Origin: CAZAQV01 sp964487255
Lineage (GTDB): Bacteria > Myxococcota_A > Polyangia > Polyangiales > CAZAQV01
DNA: 64,000 bases
Direction of reading: 5' to 3'
Assembly (NCBI GenBank): GCA_964487255.1
Contig: CAZAQV010000007.1
Location: forward strand, 176,122 to 240,121
Numbering within the stretch: the first letter of the stretch is position 1; every line of letters begins with the position of its first letter. Shown here piece by piece: positions 57,147-64,000 of the stretch. Both the position numbers and the translations under genes were made by a program. The notes below the pieces were generated by a model. The model saw only the letters and a list, made by a program, of their open reading frames with translations, was not told the DNA's origin and made no database searches.

Positions 57147-58553
57147 CTAGCGTTCAGCGTAGAGGTAGTCGTACATCTTTCGAAGCGCGCGCGTCTTTAC
57201 CCAGTCAACCTCCATCAGTTGAGGCACCGACGTAAACTCGTAGTTCTTGCGAACCGCAATGAGGTTTCCCGCAGCACGCACATCAAGCCGCACAGCCACA
57301 TCGAGTTCCTCAAACGAGGCTTCGTTGGCGAGCTCGACAATTCGGTTCGCGACCGGCTTGCAGGAAACGTCCACTCGGCCCATCGCATCGAGTTCTACCG
57401 GGCAGCGGCCATCGACAAACAGGTAGTCATAGATCTGTCGAAGCGCTCTCTCGGCCACGTACGGAAGGTCTGCGAGTTCATCGAGCGTCCGCAACTTGCG
57501 CTCTGCACGCGCCGCGACAATCGCCTCCACAGCACGCAGGTCGAGCGCAACCCAATCATCAAGCACCGCAAATGACGCATTGTCGACGAAATCAAGGATC
57601 TGAACCGAGACAAGTTCGCAATCTCGTGAGACGCGCCCATCTTCAAGCTCCATCTCACCACAGCGCGTCGGGAGGCGCTGGTCGAGCTTGGGGTAAAAGA
57701 GCGCTGCACCGTTTTTGTCTGTGCGCGTAAGGCGAAGAGACCAATCGCCCTTCCCGTTGCAGTGTGGATAGTGCATGACCGAACGCGGGTCGTAGTCGGT
57801 GAGCGGACGCCAATCCATATCCTCCCAACACTCCGCCGCGTTGGCCTCGGGTCGAACGTGCTCGTGCCGAAAGCCAAGTACGTGACCAAGCTCGTGTCGC
57901 AAGATGCCGGTCAGCGTAAGCTCTTCCTCGTCGTTCGTCGCCAAGCTCTCGAAGTTGACTCGTACCTGCCTGCGTTCGCGGCTATCGGAAGGAAAAAACG
58001 CACGCGCATAGTACCAGGACCACGGATCGGCCGTCGTCACCGTGAATAGCACACGTGGGTTAAAACCATCACAGTCGGCATCCTCGTCGCTTCGATAGAC
58101 AAACCGCAGGTCGGCGATGGCCATCCAGTCGGTCGCTGCTTGTTGCACAGCGCCCAACACCTCATCCTTTCGCTCCCCAAAACCATCACTCACGCAGTAC
58201 GAGAGATCGTAGCGGTCGATCTTGTCCCACGTACTGTCCTCTTCTTGAACTTGCATCACCGTCAGCGAGGTTGCTGCCGTTCGCATCAGGTCGAAGTAGT
58301 AGTCTCGAATCGCCTCTTCACCCCAAAGGGCAATGTCTCCTTCAACGATGCATGCCCCCGTGTCGCTTTCGCACGCAAGGTCCTCACGGAACGTCTTGTA
58401 ATCCCATGCGGTCGATCCAATGCCATCGGCTTTTCCGTCACCAGTCGAACTTGGCGCCGACGACCCACCTGGCGTCGCGCAGGAAATCAACAACGACGCG
58501 AGCATTGCGCTCCATGACTTCCGAGGCACCCACCAACCCCCAGCAAGTCGCAT
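57147..58553 (-). CDS. astacin-type metalloprotease lipoprotein with helix-hairpin repeats
   Basis: This protein has 468 residues; the start at 58553 puts a lipobox LLISC in the right place. The zinc site HELGHVLGFRHEH followed by RPE matches HExxHxxGxxHExxR of the astacin/M12A family, and SVMHYP is the Met-turn. Two C-terminal repeats of about 75 residues (ILDFVDNASFAVLD, and the RKLRTLDELADLP type) look like helix-hairpin-helix or ComEA-like modules. It is probably a surface protease; the repeats may bind DNA or a substrate. Confidence 0.85.
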   Translation of the reverse strand: MRLAGGWWVPRKSWSAMLASLLISCATPGGSSAPSSTGDGKADGIGSTAWDYKTFREDLACESDTGACIVEGDIALWGEEAIRDYYFDLMRTAATSLTVMQVQEEDSTWDKIDRYDLSYCVSDGFGERKDEVLGAVQQAATDWMAIADLRFVYRSDEDADCDGFNPRVLFTVTTADPWSWYYARAFFPSDSRERRQVRVNFESLATNDEEELTLTGILRHELGHVLGFRHEHVRPEANAAECWEDMDWRPLTDYDPRSVMHYPHCNGKGDWSLRLTRTDKNGAALFYPKLDQRLPTRCGEMELEDGRVSRDCELVSVQILDFVDNASFAVLDDWVALDLRAVEAIVAARAERKLRTLDELADLPYVAERALRQIYDYLFVDGRCPVELDAMGRVDVSCKPVANRIVELANEASFEELDVAVRLDVRAAGNLIAVRKNYEFTSVPQLMEVDWVKTRALRKMYDYLYAER

Positions 58554-58741
58554 ACCAACAAGGATGTCTCGAATTGCCGTGAAATATGCGCGGCTGAGAC
58601 CACCAGGCGGATGCCTAGGTAGCCGCCATCGGGCTTGCGGTAGCCAGAAGAGGTGGCACGGTCGGAAGCACCTAGACTCCATTCAGCTCTCGGAGAGCTT
58701 GCTGCGCTTTACTAACTGCTGCTGGATGAAGCGAGACTGCG

Positions 58742-59206
58742 ATGCTGGGCATATTCAGACGCAAGAAGAAGAACGTCTCGGGCAACGACACCTCGCCGAA
58801 GCGGTTCGATTATGACGTCCAACCATCCGGCGGGCCATTGCTGGTGGACTTTGGTCCCAGGAAGGTCTGCTTCGCTGGCTCCCTTTCATCGGCATGGTTC
58901 GTCAGCCACCGCTATGAGCCGCTATTGCTCGCTCTCGACGCTCAGGGTCAGGTGCGCGACACATTTCCTTGCCCACCGATCGACCGCGTCTACCCGATCG
59001 ATGGAAGCGCGTGGAGCCACTACATGGAGGCGTTGGGAGGGCTCGAAAAAGTTGCCTTCGAAGAGTCCTCCAGCGGAGCGTTGCGCTTTCACTTACGACG
59101 AACCAATGGGCCAATCTTCGTCCCAAGCTTGGACGTCGTAAGCTACGAGGCCTCAACTCCGCCTCGGATTCGCTACCACTGGACGGACACGACCGTAGAG
59201 CCCTAG
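58742..59206 (+). CDS. hypothetical protein
   Basis: This 154-residue protein begins with a basic stretch (MLGIFRRKKKNVSG) and continues with a beta-rich soluble part (PLLVDFGPRKVCFAGSLSSA, LRFHLRRTNGPIFVPSLDVV). No signal peptide, membrane segment or known motif is visible. It is divergent from the astacin gene, and the SGNH gene fragment follows immediately after its stop. Codon use looks normal. Confidence 0.55.
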   Translation: MLGIFRRKKKNVSGNDTSPKRFDYDVQPSGGPLLVDFGPRKVCFAGSLSSAWFVSHRYEPLLLALDAQGQVRDTFPCPPIDRVYPIDGSAWSHYMEALGGLEKVAFEESSSGALRFHLRRTNGPIFVPSLDVVSYEASTPPRIRYHWTDTTVEP

Positions 59207-59291
59207 AACACCTACGAGGCCACGGGCGGCCAAGACAGTATCGTCGCCTGGTACCGCCAGCGCCCACGACTGGCGCTGAGCGACTTTCAGG
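59207..59291 (+). pseudogene. orphan fragment of the SGNH gene
   Basis: About 84 bases from AACACCTACGAGGCC match 55679-55763 of the SGNH gene (NTYEA, IVAWYRQRPRLALSDF) at roughly 95 percent. The match starts right at the stop codon of the hypothetical gene and ends at the catalytic-His region. No other part of the gene is present, so it is a remnant of a lost duplicate or an exchange event. Confidence 0.8.
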
Positions 59292-59342
59292 GACGTCGGT
59301 CCGACCCGTGCTCTGAGCAACCGCGTGCGCTATCCTAGGTCC

Positions 59343-60383
59343 ATGTGGTTTGGGCAGGGATGGAGCGCGTCGTGGTTCTTCATCACGATGCTCATCCTAA
59401 GTGCTGCCTGCGCAGAAACCAGCCAAAGGTGGCAAGAAGTTGAAGGCACAAAGTTGACGCACGAGGCCGGCGAAGAGGTGATTCTTGATGCTACGTCTAT
59501 CTTCGCCGACGGCGGTGCCTACCGTTGGCAGCAGCTGGGTGGACCGACCGTGCCGATCACTGATCCGAATGCCACCGTCCTTCGCTTCATCGCGCCCGAC
59601 GTCAGCGCAACGACCTCAATCCTCTTATCTCTCAGCAACGTCCGGGGCGCTGACTCAGCCACGACCCTCTTCACAGTCACCGTGACCCCCCGCAGCTTGG
59701 GTGATTCCCAAATGGATGCAGGAAGCGACCCGCCTGAAGATGCGCAAACCGATTCGTCAGACGGATCACAACCCGTGGCGGGCCCGGGTCAATACATTGC
59801 GACGCACTCAACAGCAGCTCCTGCCATCGACGGCGACCTATCCGAATTTTCTGGCGTCCCGCCTATCGACCTCACTGTGTCGGCCACACGCACATCGTCC
59901 TCAGTGCAACTTCAATGGGACAGCAACAACCTCTACATCGCTGCAGACGTCTCAGACTCTGACGTCAAGACCAGCATCTCCGTGAGAGACGGCGAGGTGT
60001 GGAACGACGACAGTATCGAACTCATGTTCGACCCGGGACGTGAGGGTGGCGCTGAGTTTAATACCGGTGACTTCAAAGTTATCGTCAACGCGATTGGTGT
60101 TCAGCGTGATACCGAAGGCACACCGGCAGGAGAGTTCGATACAAGTTGGAACCCCGACTATCAGGTCGCCGCGGTTCCGACGGCGAGCGGTTATCGGGTC
60201 GAAATCGCGATACCCTGGAGTGCGTTCGGACTCACCGCCGCTCCCAACTCGACCTGGGGCTTCGACCTTGCACTCAACGACACGCTTACCTCCGGTGCAA
60301 CCAATAAGGTCGTCTGGCGGAATGAAAACGGAGGCACCGTCAACGACCCCGCCGGCTGGGGCGAACTCGCTTTCGTGCAATAG
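59343..60383 (+). CDS. lipoprotein with PKD-like and CBM9-like sugar-binding domains
   Basis: This protein has 346 residues from the ATG reading MWFGQGWS, with a lipobox near ILSAAC. A first domain with EEVILDATSIFADGGAYRWQQ is a PKD-like beta sandwich. After an Asp/Ser linker a second domain has AIDGDLSEFSGVP, VQLQWDSNNLYIAADVSDSDV and GYRVEIAIPWSAFGL, the pattern of carbohydrate-binding family 9. It is likely a cell-surface polysaccharide binder. The same PKD-like start recurs in the last gene of the window. Confidence 0.83.
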   Translation: MWFGQGWSASWFFITMLILSAACAETSQRWQEVEGTKLTHEAGEEVILDATSIFADGGAYRWQQLGGPTVPITDPNATVLRFIAPDVSATTSILLSLSNVRGADSATTLFTVTVTPRSLGDSQMDAGSDPPEDAQTDSSDGSQPVAGPGQYIATHSTAAPAIDGDLSEFSGVPPIDLTVSATRTSSSVQLQWDSNNLYIAADVSDSDVKTSISVRDGEVWNDDSIELMFDPGREGGAEFNTGDFKVIVNAIGVQRDTEGTPAGEFDTSWNPDYQVAAVPTASGYRVEIAIPWSAFGLTAAPNSTWGFDLALNDTLTSGATNKVVWRNENGGTVNDPAGWGELAFVQ

Positions 60384-60420
60384 CCTGGTTAGCCACCTGC
60401 ACCTGCGTCGAGAACGACCG

Positions 60421-61692
60421 TCATCGGCACGTTCCGCCCTGACCGCCGACCGCGAGTGAGACCTCGCGAAGCAAGTCTCGCTCAGCCTGCGTGGGGTAGA
60501 GCGTGCCAGCACACGGAACGAGCGCATCGCCGAGTTGGTTGACGGGTGTCACCGTGACCGCCGCCCAGGAAGGCACTGAAATGGGCGAAGACGAAACGCT
60601 GCTGGTGTCGTCCTCTTCGGGCGGAAGGTGATTGCCTCGCAGAAATAGCTGTGAGCCCCCGACACCCGTACGGTAGTAGATTGCATCGTCCGCATTGGTT
60701 CCACACGATGGAGTGTCTGCCGGTTGAAGGTAGTTGTATTCGGCGAGCACTTTCGGATCGACAATGCCGTCGGAGTCGAGCGAAAGACCATGGGGATCAT
60801 CTCGATGGCAGATGTAGCCCCATTGGTAGTGCACGTTGTTGATGTGGTGTACTTCGGCTTGGTCGGAATACTTGGGCCCGCGGTCGTCTACCCGCGCCCA
60901 CACGTTGTGGTGGACCGTGATGTTCTTCGGGCCTCGGATCGAGGCGGCGCGATACTGGGTGTGCACAAAGTTATAGGCGAGCGTAATGTTGTAATATGCA
61001 TTCCTGTCTTCGTTGGCATTGAAGTCGAAGATCCCATCTGTGGCGCCGGTCAGCGTCAGGTGCTCAAGAGCAACGTTGTAGATGTCTCCAGAGCTGGTCG
61101 CGCCAAAGCCCCAGAAGTCTTGTGACGAATCCGGATGCCCACCGGGACCGACCGAGCGAAGGTAGCGAGCGATAATGTCATGCACGTCCTCATCGTCGGC
61201 CTTAATGGTGAGTTTGTAGTCCGCTCCGTGCTCAAAGGTGATGCCCGGCGCAGGCGCGGTCGAGCCGTCGATGGTGATGAACGAGTCTTCGATCGAGAGG
61301 TCGTCCTCAAGCGTTATGGTGCCACCGACGTCGAAGACGATGTGACGGCAACCCTGTGAGATCGCGTCGCGGAAGGAGCCGCTGCCCGAATCCGCCAGCG
61401 TGGTGACGTGAAACGTCTCTGGGGAGTCGCAGCCGTCTGCCCCGAGTGTTTGTGCGCCGAAGCCTTCGATCGAGGTGGGCGTGATCGGCCCTCGCGCGTC
61501 CGGTTGAAAAGAGCTTCCATCGTTACCGTTATGGACCGTTGAGTCCGTCCTTCCGGCGTCTGATGCTTGCACTGTACTTGAGTCTGGAAGATGGCCGCTG
61601 TCGCTGCGCAGGCCGTCACCCGTCACATCGCTGCTGCAGGCCCACACACATGAAAGCGCAGCAGTCCAGAGGGCCCAGGACCTGCTGGTCAT
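60421..61692 (-). CDS. pectate-lyase-like lipoprotein, short form
   Basis: This protein has 423 residues; the ATG overlapping the stop of the upstream lyase (ATGA) was chosen over one two codons earlier. A lipobox-like CVWAC precedes an Asp/Ser linker. The parallel beta-helix domain has GFGAQTLGADGC, HIVFDVGGTITL, NITVHHNVWARVDDRGPKYS and NNVHYQWG, as in family PL1 lyases. It probably cleaves acidic polysaccharide or binds it; catalytic Arg and Asp positions in this family are plausible but unverified. It is a tandem copy of the next gene. Confidence 0.85.
   Translation of the reverse strand: MTSRSWALWTAALSCVWACSSDVTGDGLRSDSGHLPDSSTVQASDAGRTDSTVHNGNDGSSFQPDARGPITPTSIEGFGAQTLGADGCDSPETFHVTTLADSGSGSFRDAISQGCRHIVFDVGGTITLEDDLSIEDSFITIDGSTAPAPGITFEHGADYKLTIKADDEDVHDIIARYLRSVGPGGHPDSSQDFWGFGATSSGDIYNVALEHLTLTGATDGIFDFNANEDRNAYYNITLAYNFVHTQYRAASIRGPKNITVHHNVWARVDDRGPKYSDQAEVHHINNVHYQWGYICHRDDPHGLSLDSDGIVDPKVLAEYNYLQPADTPSCGTNADDAIYYRTGVGGSQLFLRGNHLPPEEDDTSSVSSSPISVPSWAAVTVTPVNQLGDALVPCAGTLYPTQAERDLLREVSLAVGGQGGTCR
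60426..60693. repeat. identical block shared by the two lyase genes, copy A
   Basis: By eye, all 268 bases are the same as 61694-61961. Outside the block the genes differ at many positions. The block covers the last ~85 codons of each gene and its stop region. Confidence 0.85.
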
Positions 61693-63587
61693 TGGCACGT
61701 TCCGCCCTGACCGCCGACCGCGAGTGAGACCTCGCGAAGCAAGTCTCGCTCAGCCTGCGTGGGGTAGAGCGTGCCAGCACACGGAACGAGCGCATCGCCG
61801 AGTTGGTTGACGGGTGTCACCGTGACCGCCGCCCAGGAAGGCACTGAAATGGGCGAAGACGAAACGCTGCTGGTGTCGTCCTCTTCGGGCGGAAGGTGAT
61901 TGCCTCGCAGAAATAGCTGTGAGCCCCCGACACCCGTACGGTAGTAGATTGCATCGTCCGCGTTGGTTCCACACGATGGCGTGTCTGCCGGTTGAAGGTA
62001 GTTGTATTCGGCGAGCACCTTCGGGTCGACAATACCGTCGGAGTCGAGCGAAAGGCCATGCGGATCGTTTCGATGGCAGATGTAGCCCCACTGGTAGTGC
62101 ACGTTATTGATGTGGTGCGCCTCGGCCTGGTCCGAATACTTGGGCCCGCGGTCGTCTACGCGCGCCCACACATTGTGGTGAACGGTGATGTTCTTGGGAC
62201 CTCGGATCGAAGCAGCGCGGTACTGCGTATGGATAAAGTTATAGGCGAGCGTAATATTGTAATAGGCATTTCTTTCTTCGTTGGCATTGAAGTCGAAGAT
62301 CCCGTCGGTGGCTCCCGTGAGCGTCAGGTGTTCGAGCGCCACGTTGTAGATATCCCCGGAGCTCCCGGCATCAAAGCCCCAGAAGTCTTGTGACGAATCT
62401 GGGTGACCACCGGGACCGACATGCCTTAGATAGCGCGCGATGATGTCGTGGACATCCTCGGAGCCAGCCTTGATGGTGAGTTTGTGGTCCGCACCGTGGT
62501 CAAAGGTGATGCCTGGCGCAGGCGCGGTTGAGCCATCGATGGTGATGAACGACTCATCAATCGAGAGACTATCGCTAAGCGTAATGGTGCCGCCAACGTC
62601 GAACACGATGTGACGACAGCCCGCAGAGATCGCGTCACGGAACGAGCCGCTGCCTGAGTCCGAGAGCGTCGTGACGTGATAGGTCTGAGGGTTGCTACAG
62701 CCATCTGCGCCCAGAGTCTGCGCGCCGAAGCCTTCGATATCACCTGTAGCGGGAGCTGGGCACGTTCCACAGTCGGCGCTGCACGAGCTACATGATTCAT
62801 TGGCATCGCAGGTTCCATCGCCGCAGCTCGAAGGCGTCTGGCAGGTGCCGCAGTCGGATGCACAGGAAGCGCAGTCTTCACCCGCATCGCAGGTTCCATC
62901 GCCGCAGCTCGGCTCAGGCTCGGGTTGAGGCGACGTGCATTGGTCTTGATTGCTCGGGTAGCCGGGCAACACACACAGGTCCTCGCCCGAATCGCGGCCA
63001 AAATCGGCGCCGATGTTATGCTCGCATTCGAGCCCGTCCTGGCAGTCTGAGTCGCCATCGCAGTCGCCCTCCCCATAGCCGCAGGGACAAGCGTCGGAAC
63101 AGTAGTCGCTGTCGCCGAGCGGATCGCTGTGACAGGCGTCCGCAAGCGTACCGCAGACGTCGCTACTGGGGCAGCTGCCACAATCCGCGCTGCAGGAACT
63201 ACATGATTCATCTGCATCGCAAGTACCGTCGCCGCAACTCGAGGGTATCTCGCACATGCCGCAATCGGCTTCGCAACTGCTGCAGTCTTCGTCCGCATCA
63301 CAAGTCTCGTCGCCGCAAAATGACGGGGACGGACCTGCATCGTCGCTCGAACACGACCCGCAGTCCTCCGGGCAGAGCGAGCATGACTCCTTCTTTTGAC
63401 ACTTTCCGTTGCCGCAGTTGGCTGCAAGGTAGGTCTCTAGACTGCCACTGCCCTCCGTTTCGATGGTTGTAGTGCACCCCCCTAGCGAGCTCGCAACGAG
63501 AAACACCGCCCATAGCCCTGGAGCGCCTAACAACGTGCGCTTTGTGTGACCACCAAAAGTACCGAACTCACACCATCCATGTTTCAT
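61689..63587 (-). CDS. pectate-lyase-like lipoprotein with Cys-repeat N-terminus
   Basis: This protein has 632 residues from the ATG at 63587, with a lipobox SSLGGC. The first ~270 residues hold at least five CGDGTCDxxExCxxCxxDC units of about 21 residues. They are interrupted by a segment with CPCGYGEGDCDGDSDCQDGLEC. The beta-helix lyase domain is nearly the same as in the short form. The repeats could be calcium- or sugar-binding spacers. It is the upstream gene of the tandem pair and may be translated first. Confidence 0.85.
   Translation of the reverse strand: MKHGWCEFGTFGGHTKRTLLGAPGLWAVFLVASSLGGCTTTIETEGSGSLETYLAANCGNGKCQKKESCSLCPEDCGSCSSDDAGPSPSFCGDETCDADEDCSSCEADCGMCEIPSSCGDGTCDADESCSSCSADCGSCPSSDVCGTLADACHSDPLGDSDYCSDACPCGYGEGDCDGDSDCQDGLECEHNIGADFGRDSGEDLCVLPGYPSNQDQCTSPQPEPEPSCGDGTCDAGEDCASCASDCGTCQTPSSCGDGTCDANESCSSCSADCGTCPAPATGDIEGFGAQTLGADGCSNPQTYHVTTLSDSGSGSFRDAISAGCRHIVFDVGGTITLSDSLSIDESFITIDGSTAPAPGITFDHGADHKLTIKAGSEDVHDIIARYLRHVGPGGHPDSSQDFWGFDAGSSGDIYNVALEHLTLTGATDGIFDFNANEERNAYYNITLAYNFIHTQYRAASIRGPKNITVHHNVWARVDDRGPKYSDQAEAHHINNVHYQWGYICHRNDPHGLSLDSDGIVDPKVLAEYNYLQPADTPSCGTNADDAIYYRTGVGGSQLFLRGNHLPPEEDDTSSVSSSPISVPSWAAVTVTPVNQLGDALVPCAGTLYPTQAERDLLREVSLAVGGQGGTCQ
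61694..61961. repeat. identical block shared by the two lyase genes, copy B
   Basis: This is the second copy of the block at 60426-60693, offset by 1268 bases. Confidence 0.85.
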
Positions 63588-63711
63588 GTTCACCCAGTGC
63601 AAGAACTGGACAGCACCGATCACAAATTCTCAGGAATATTTCATGTTCTGGCTGGAACAATCGGAGCGCCATCGACGCATGCCGTCGTCAAGTAACCGGT
63701 CTGCCCGCGCA

Positions 63712-63745
63712 AACTAAAATTGGGAAACAACTAAAATTGGGAAAC
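63712..63745. repeat. two perfect tandem copies of a 17-base unit
   Basis: AACTAAAATTGGGAAAC occurs twice head to tail (63712-63728 and 63729-63745) in the gap between the lyase gene and the last lipoprotein gene. Its AT-rich character and place about 95 bases before the next ATG suit a regulator site. Confidence 0.8.
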
Positions 63746-63837
63746 ACAGAGCAGAGACGCTCAAAACTTTTTTCTGATCGATTCTTGCACACAAGTCCAC
63801 TGGGGTTTTGCTACCTGTTCCCAATGGAGACCTCAGA

Positions 63838-64000
63838 ATGTCGCGCAAATCCCGAATCGTTTTTCTCGTAAGCCCAATGGTTGTGCTTCTGGGCCTATCG
63901 GCATCCTGTACCGGTGGTCTTGCGACGACGAGCGAAGAGGAAGGGGTCGGTTCGACCACGTTGGCTGTCCAATCTGGCGAAGAAGTCGTGCTCGATGGCT
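63838..64000 (+). CDS. lipoprotein, N-terminal part (runs off the window)
   Basis: From the ATG at 63838 the frame is open to the window end (54 codons). MSRKSRIVFLVSPMVVLLGL leads to a lipobox LSASC. The mature start GGLATTSEEEGVGS is followed by AVQSGEEVVLDG, which matches the PKD-like start EAGEEVILDA of the CBM9 lipoprotein. GGAGA lies about nine bases before the ATG. It is probably another surface polysaccharide-binding protein of the same group. Confidence 0.75.
   Translation, partial: MSRKSRIVFLVSPMVVLLGLSASCTGGLATTSEEEGVGSTTLAVQSGEEVVLDG

Noticed and set aside
62750..63430. CRISPR-like regular repeats
   Set aside because: The repeats are in frame, encode the Cys units of a lipoprotein and have no unique spacers.

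Overview
The window looks like a piece of a Myxococcota (former Deltaproteobacteria) chromosome. Three things point that way. Many secreted lipoproteins are Cys- and Asp-rich. Two proteins end in a tail that resembles the MYXO-CTERM sorting signal. A eukaryote-type Ser/Thr kinase and an RCC1-repeat lipoprotein are also present. No 16S gene or other decisive marker is in view, so the phylum is an inference. Codon use and base composition look fairly even, apart from an AT-rich regulatory gap near 32.95 kb.

Layout. 0-2.1 kb: the end of a membrane-anchored Ser/Thr kinase, a small acidic protein and a membrane protein. 2.17-11.77 kb: a probable genomic island inserted at the 3' end of a tRNA-Arg gene and closed by a 45-bp copy of that 3' half. 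It carries an HscC-like Hsp70 with a membrane J-domain partner, two cassettes that each pair a small gene with a low-molecular-weight phosphatase-like gene, and a run of small membrane proteins. I saw no integrase in it. 11.78-13.4 kb: a nucleotidyltransferase-type toxin-antitoxin pair, a transposase remnant and a truncated gene, so the variable zone extends past the att-like repeat. 13.3-21.2 kb: secreted or enzyme genes (M28 peptidase, methyltransferase, RCC1 lipoprotein, PHB-depolymerase-like esterase, Cys-rich lipoprotein). 21.4-27.1 kb: histidine kinase and sigma-54 activator, a stand-alone receiver behind a good sigma-54 promoter match, a CBS protein and an L,D-transpeptidase. 27.2-29.4 kb: arsenate reductase, an APC permease and a metal-binding lipoprotein. 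30.0-34.5 kb: aceB-aceA (glyoxylate bypass) divergent from a RamB/ScfR-like regulator. 34.5-41 kb: Bcr/CflA transporter, hemerythrin-like protein, AAC(3)-like acetyltransferase, tRNA-His and pntAB. 41.2-46.3 kb: TPR protein and the dnaG-rpoD pair; RpoD has a long histone-H1-like basic tail. 46.3-51.1 kb: CPBP protease, BtuF-like protein, Cys-repeat lipoprotein, twin zinc-ribbon proteins and an SDR dehydrogenase. 51.1-64 kb: an envelope and polysaccharide locus with a frameshifted metalloprotease, MBOAT acyltransferase, SGNH hydrolase, DUF4185 protein, astacin-like protease, CBM9-like lipoprotein, two tandem pectate-lyase-like lipoproteins and the start of one more lipoprotein.

How the parts work together. 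AceB and AceA with the divergent regulator form a C2/fatty-acid utilisation unit. The kinase, sigma-54 activator and sigma-54 promoter form a self-contained signalling unit next to cell-wall cross-linking genes. MBOAT plus SGNH form a classic polysaccharide O-acylation pair, next to sugar-binding and polysaccharide-cleaving lipoproteins. The best candidates for something undescribed are the tRNA-Arg island (Hsp70/J module and duplicated phosphatase cassettes) and the H1-tailed RpoD.
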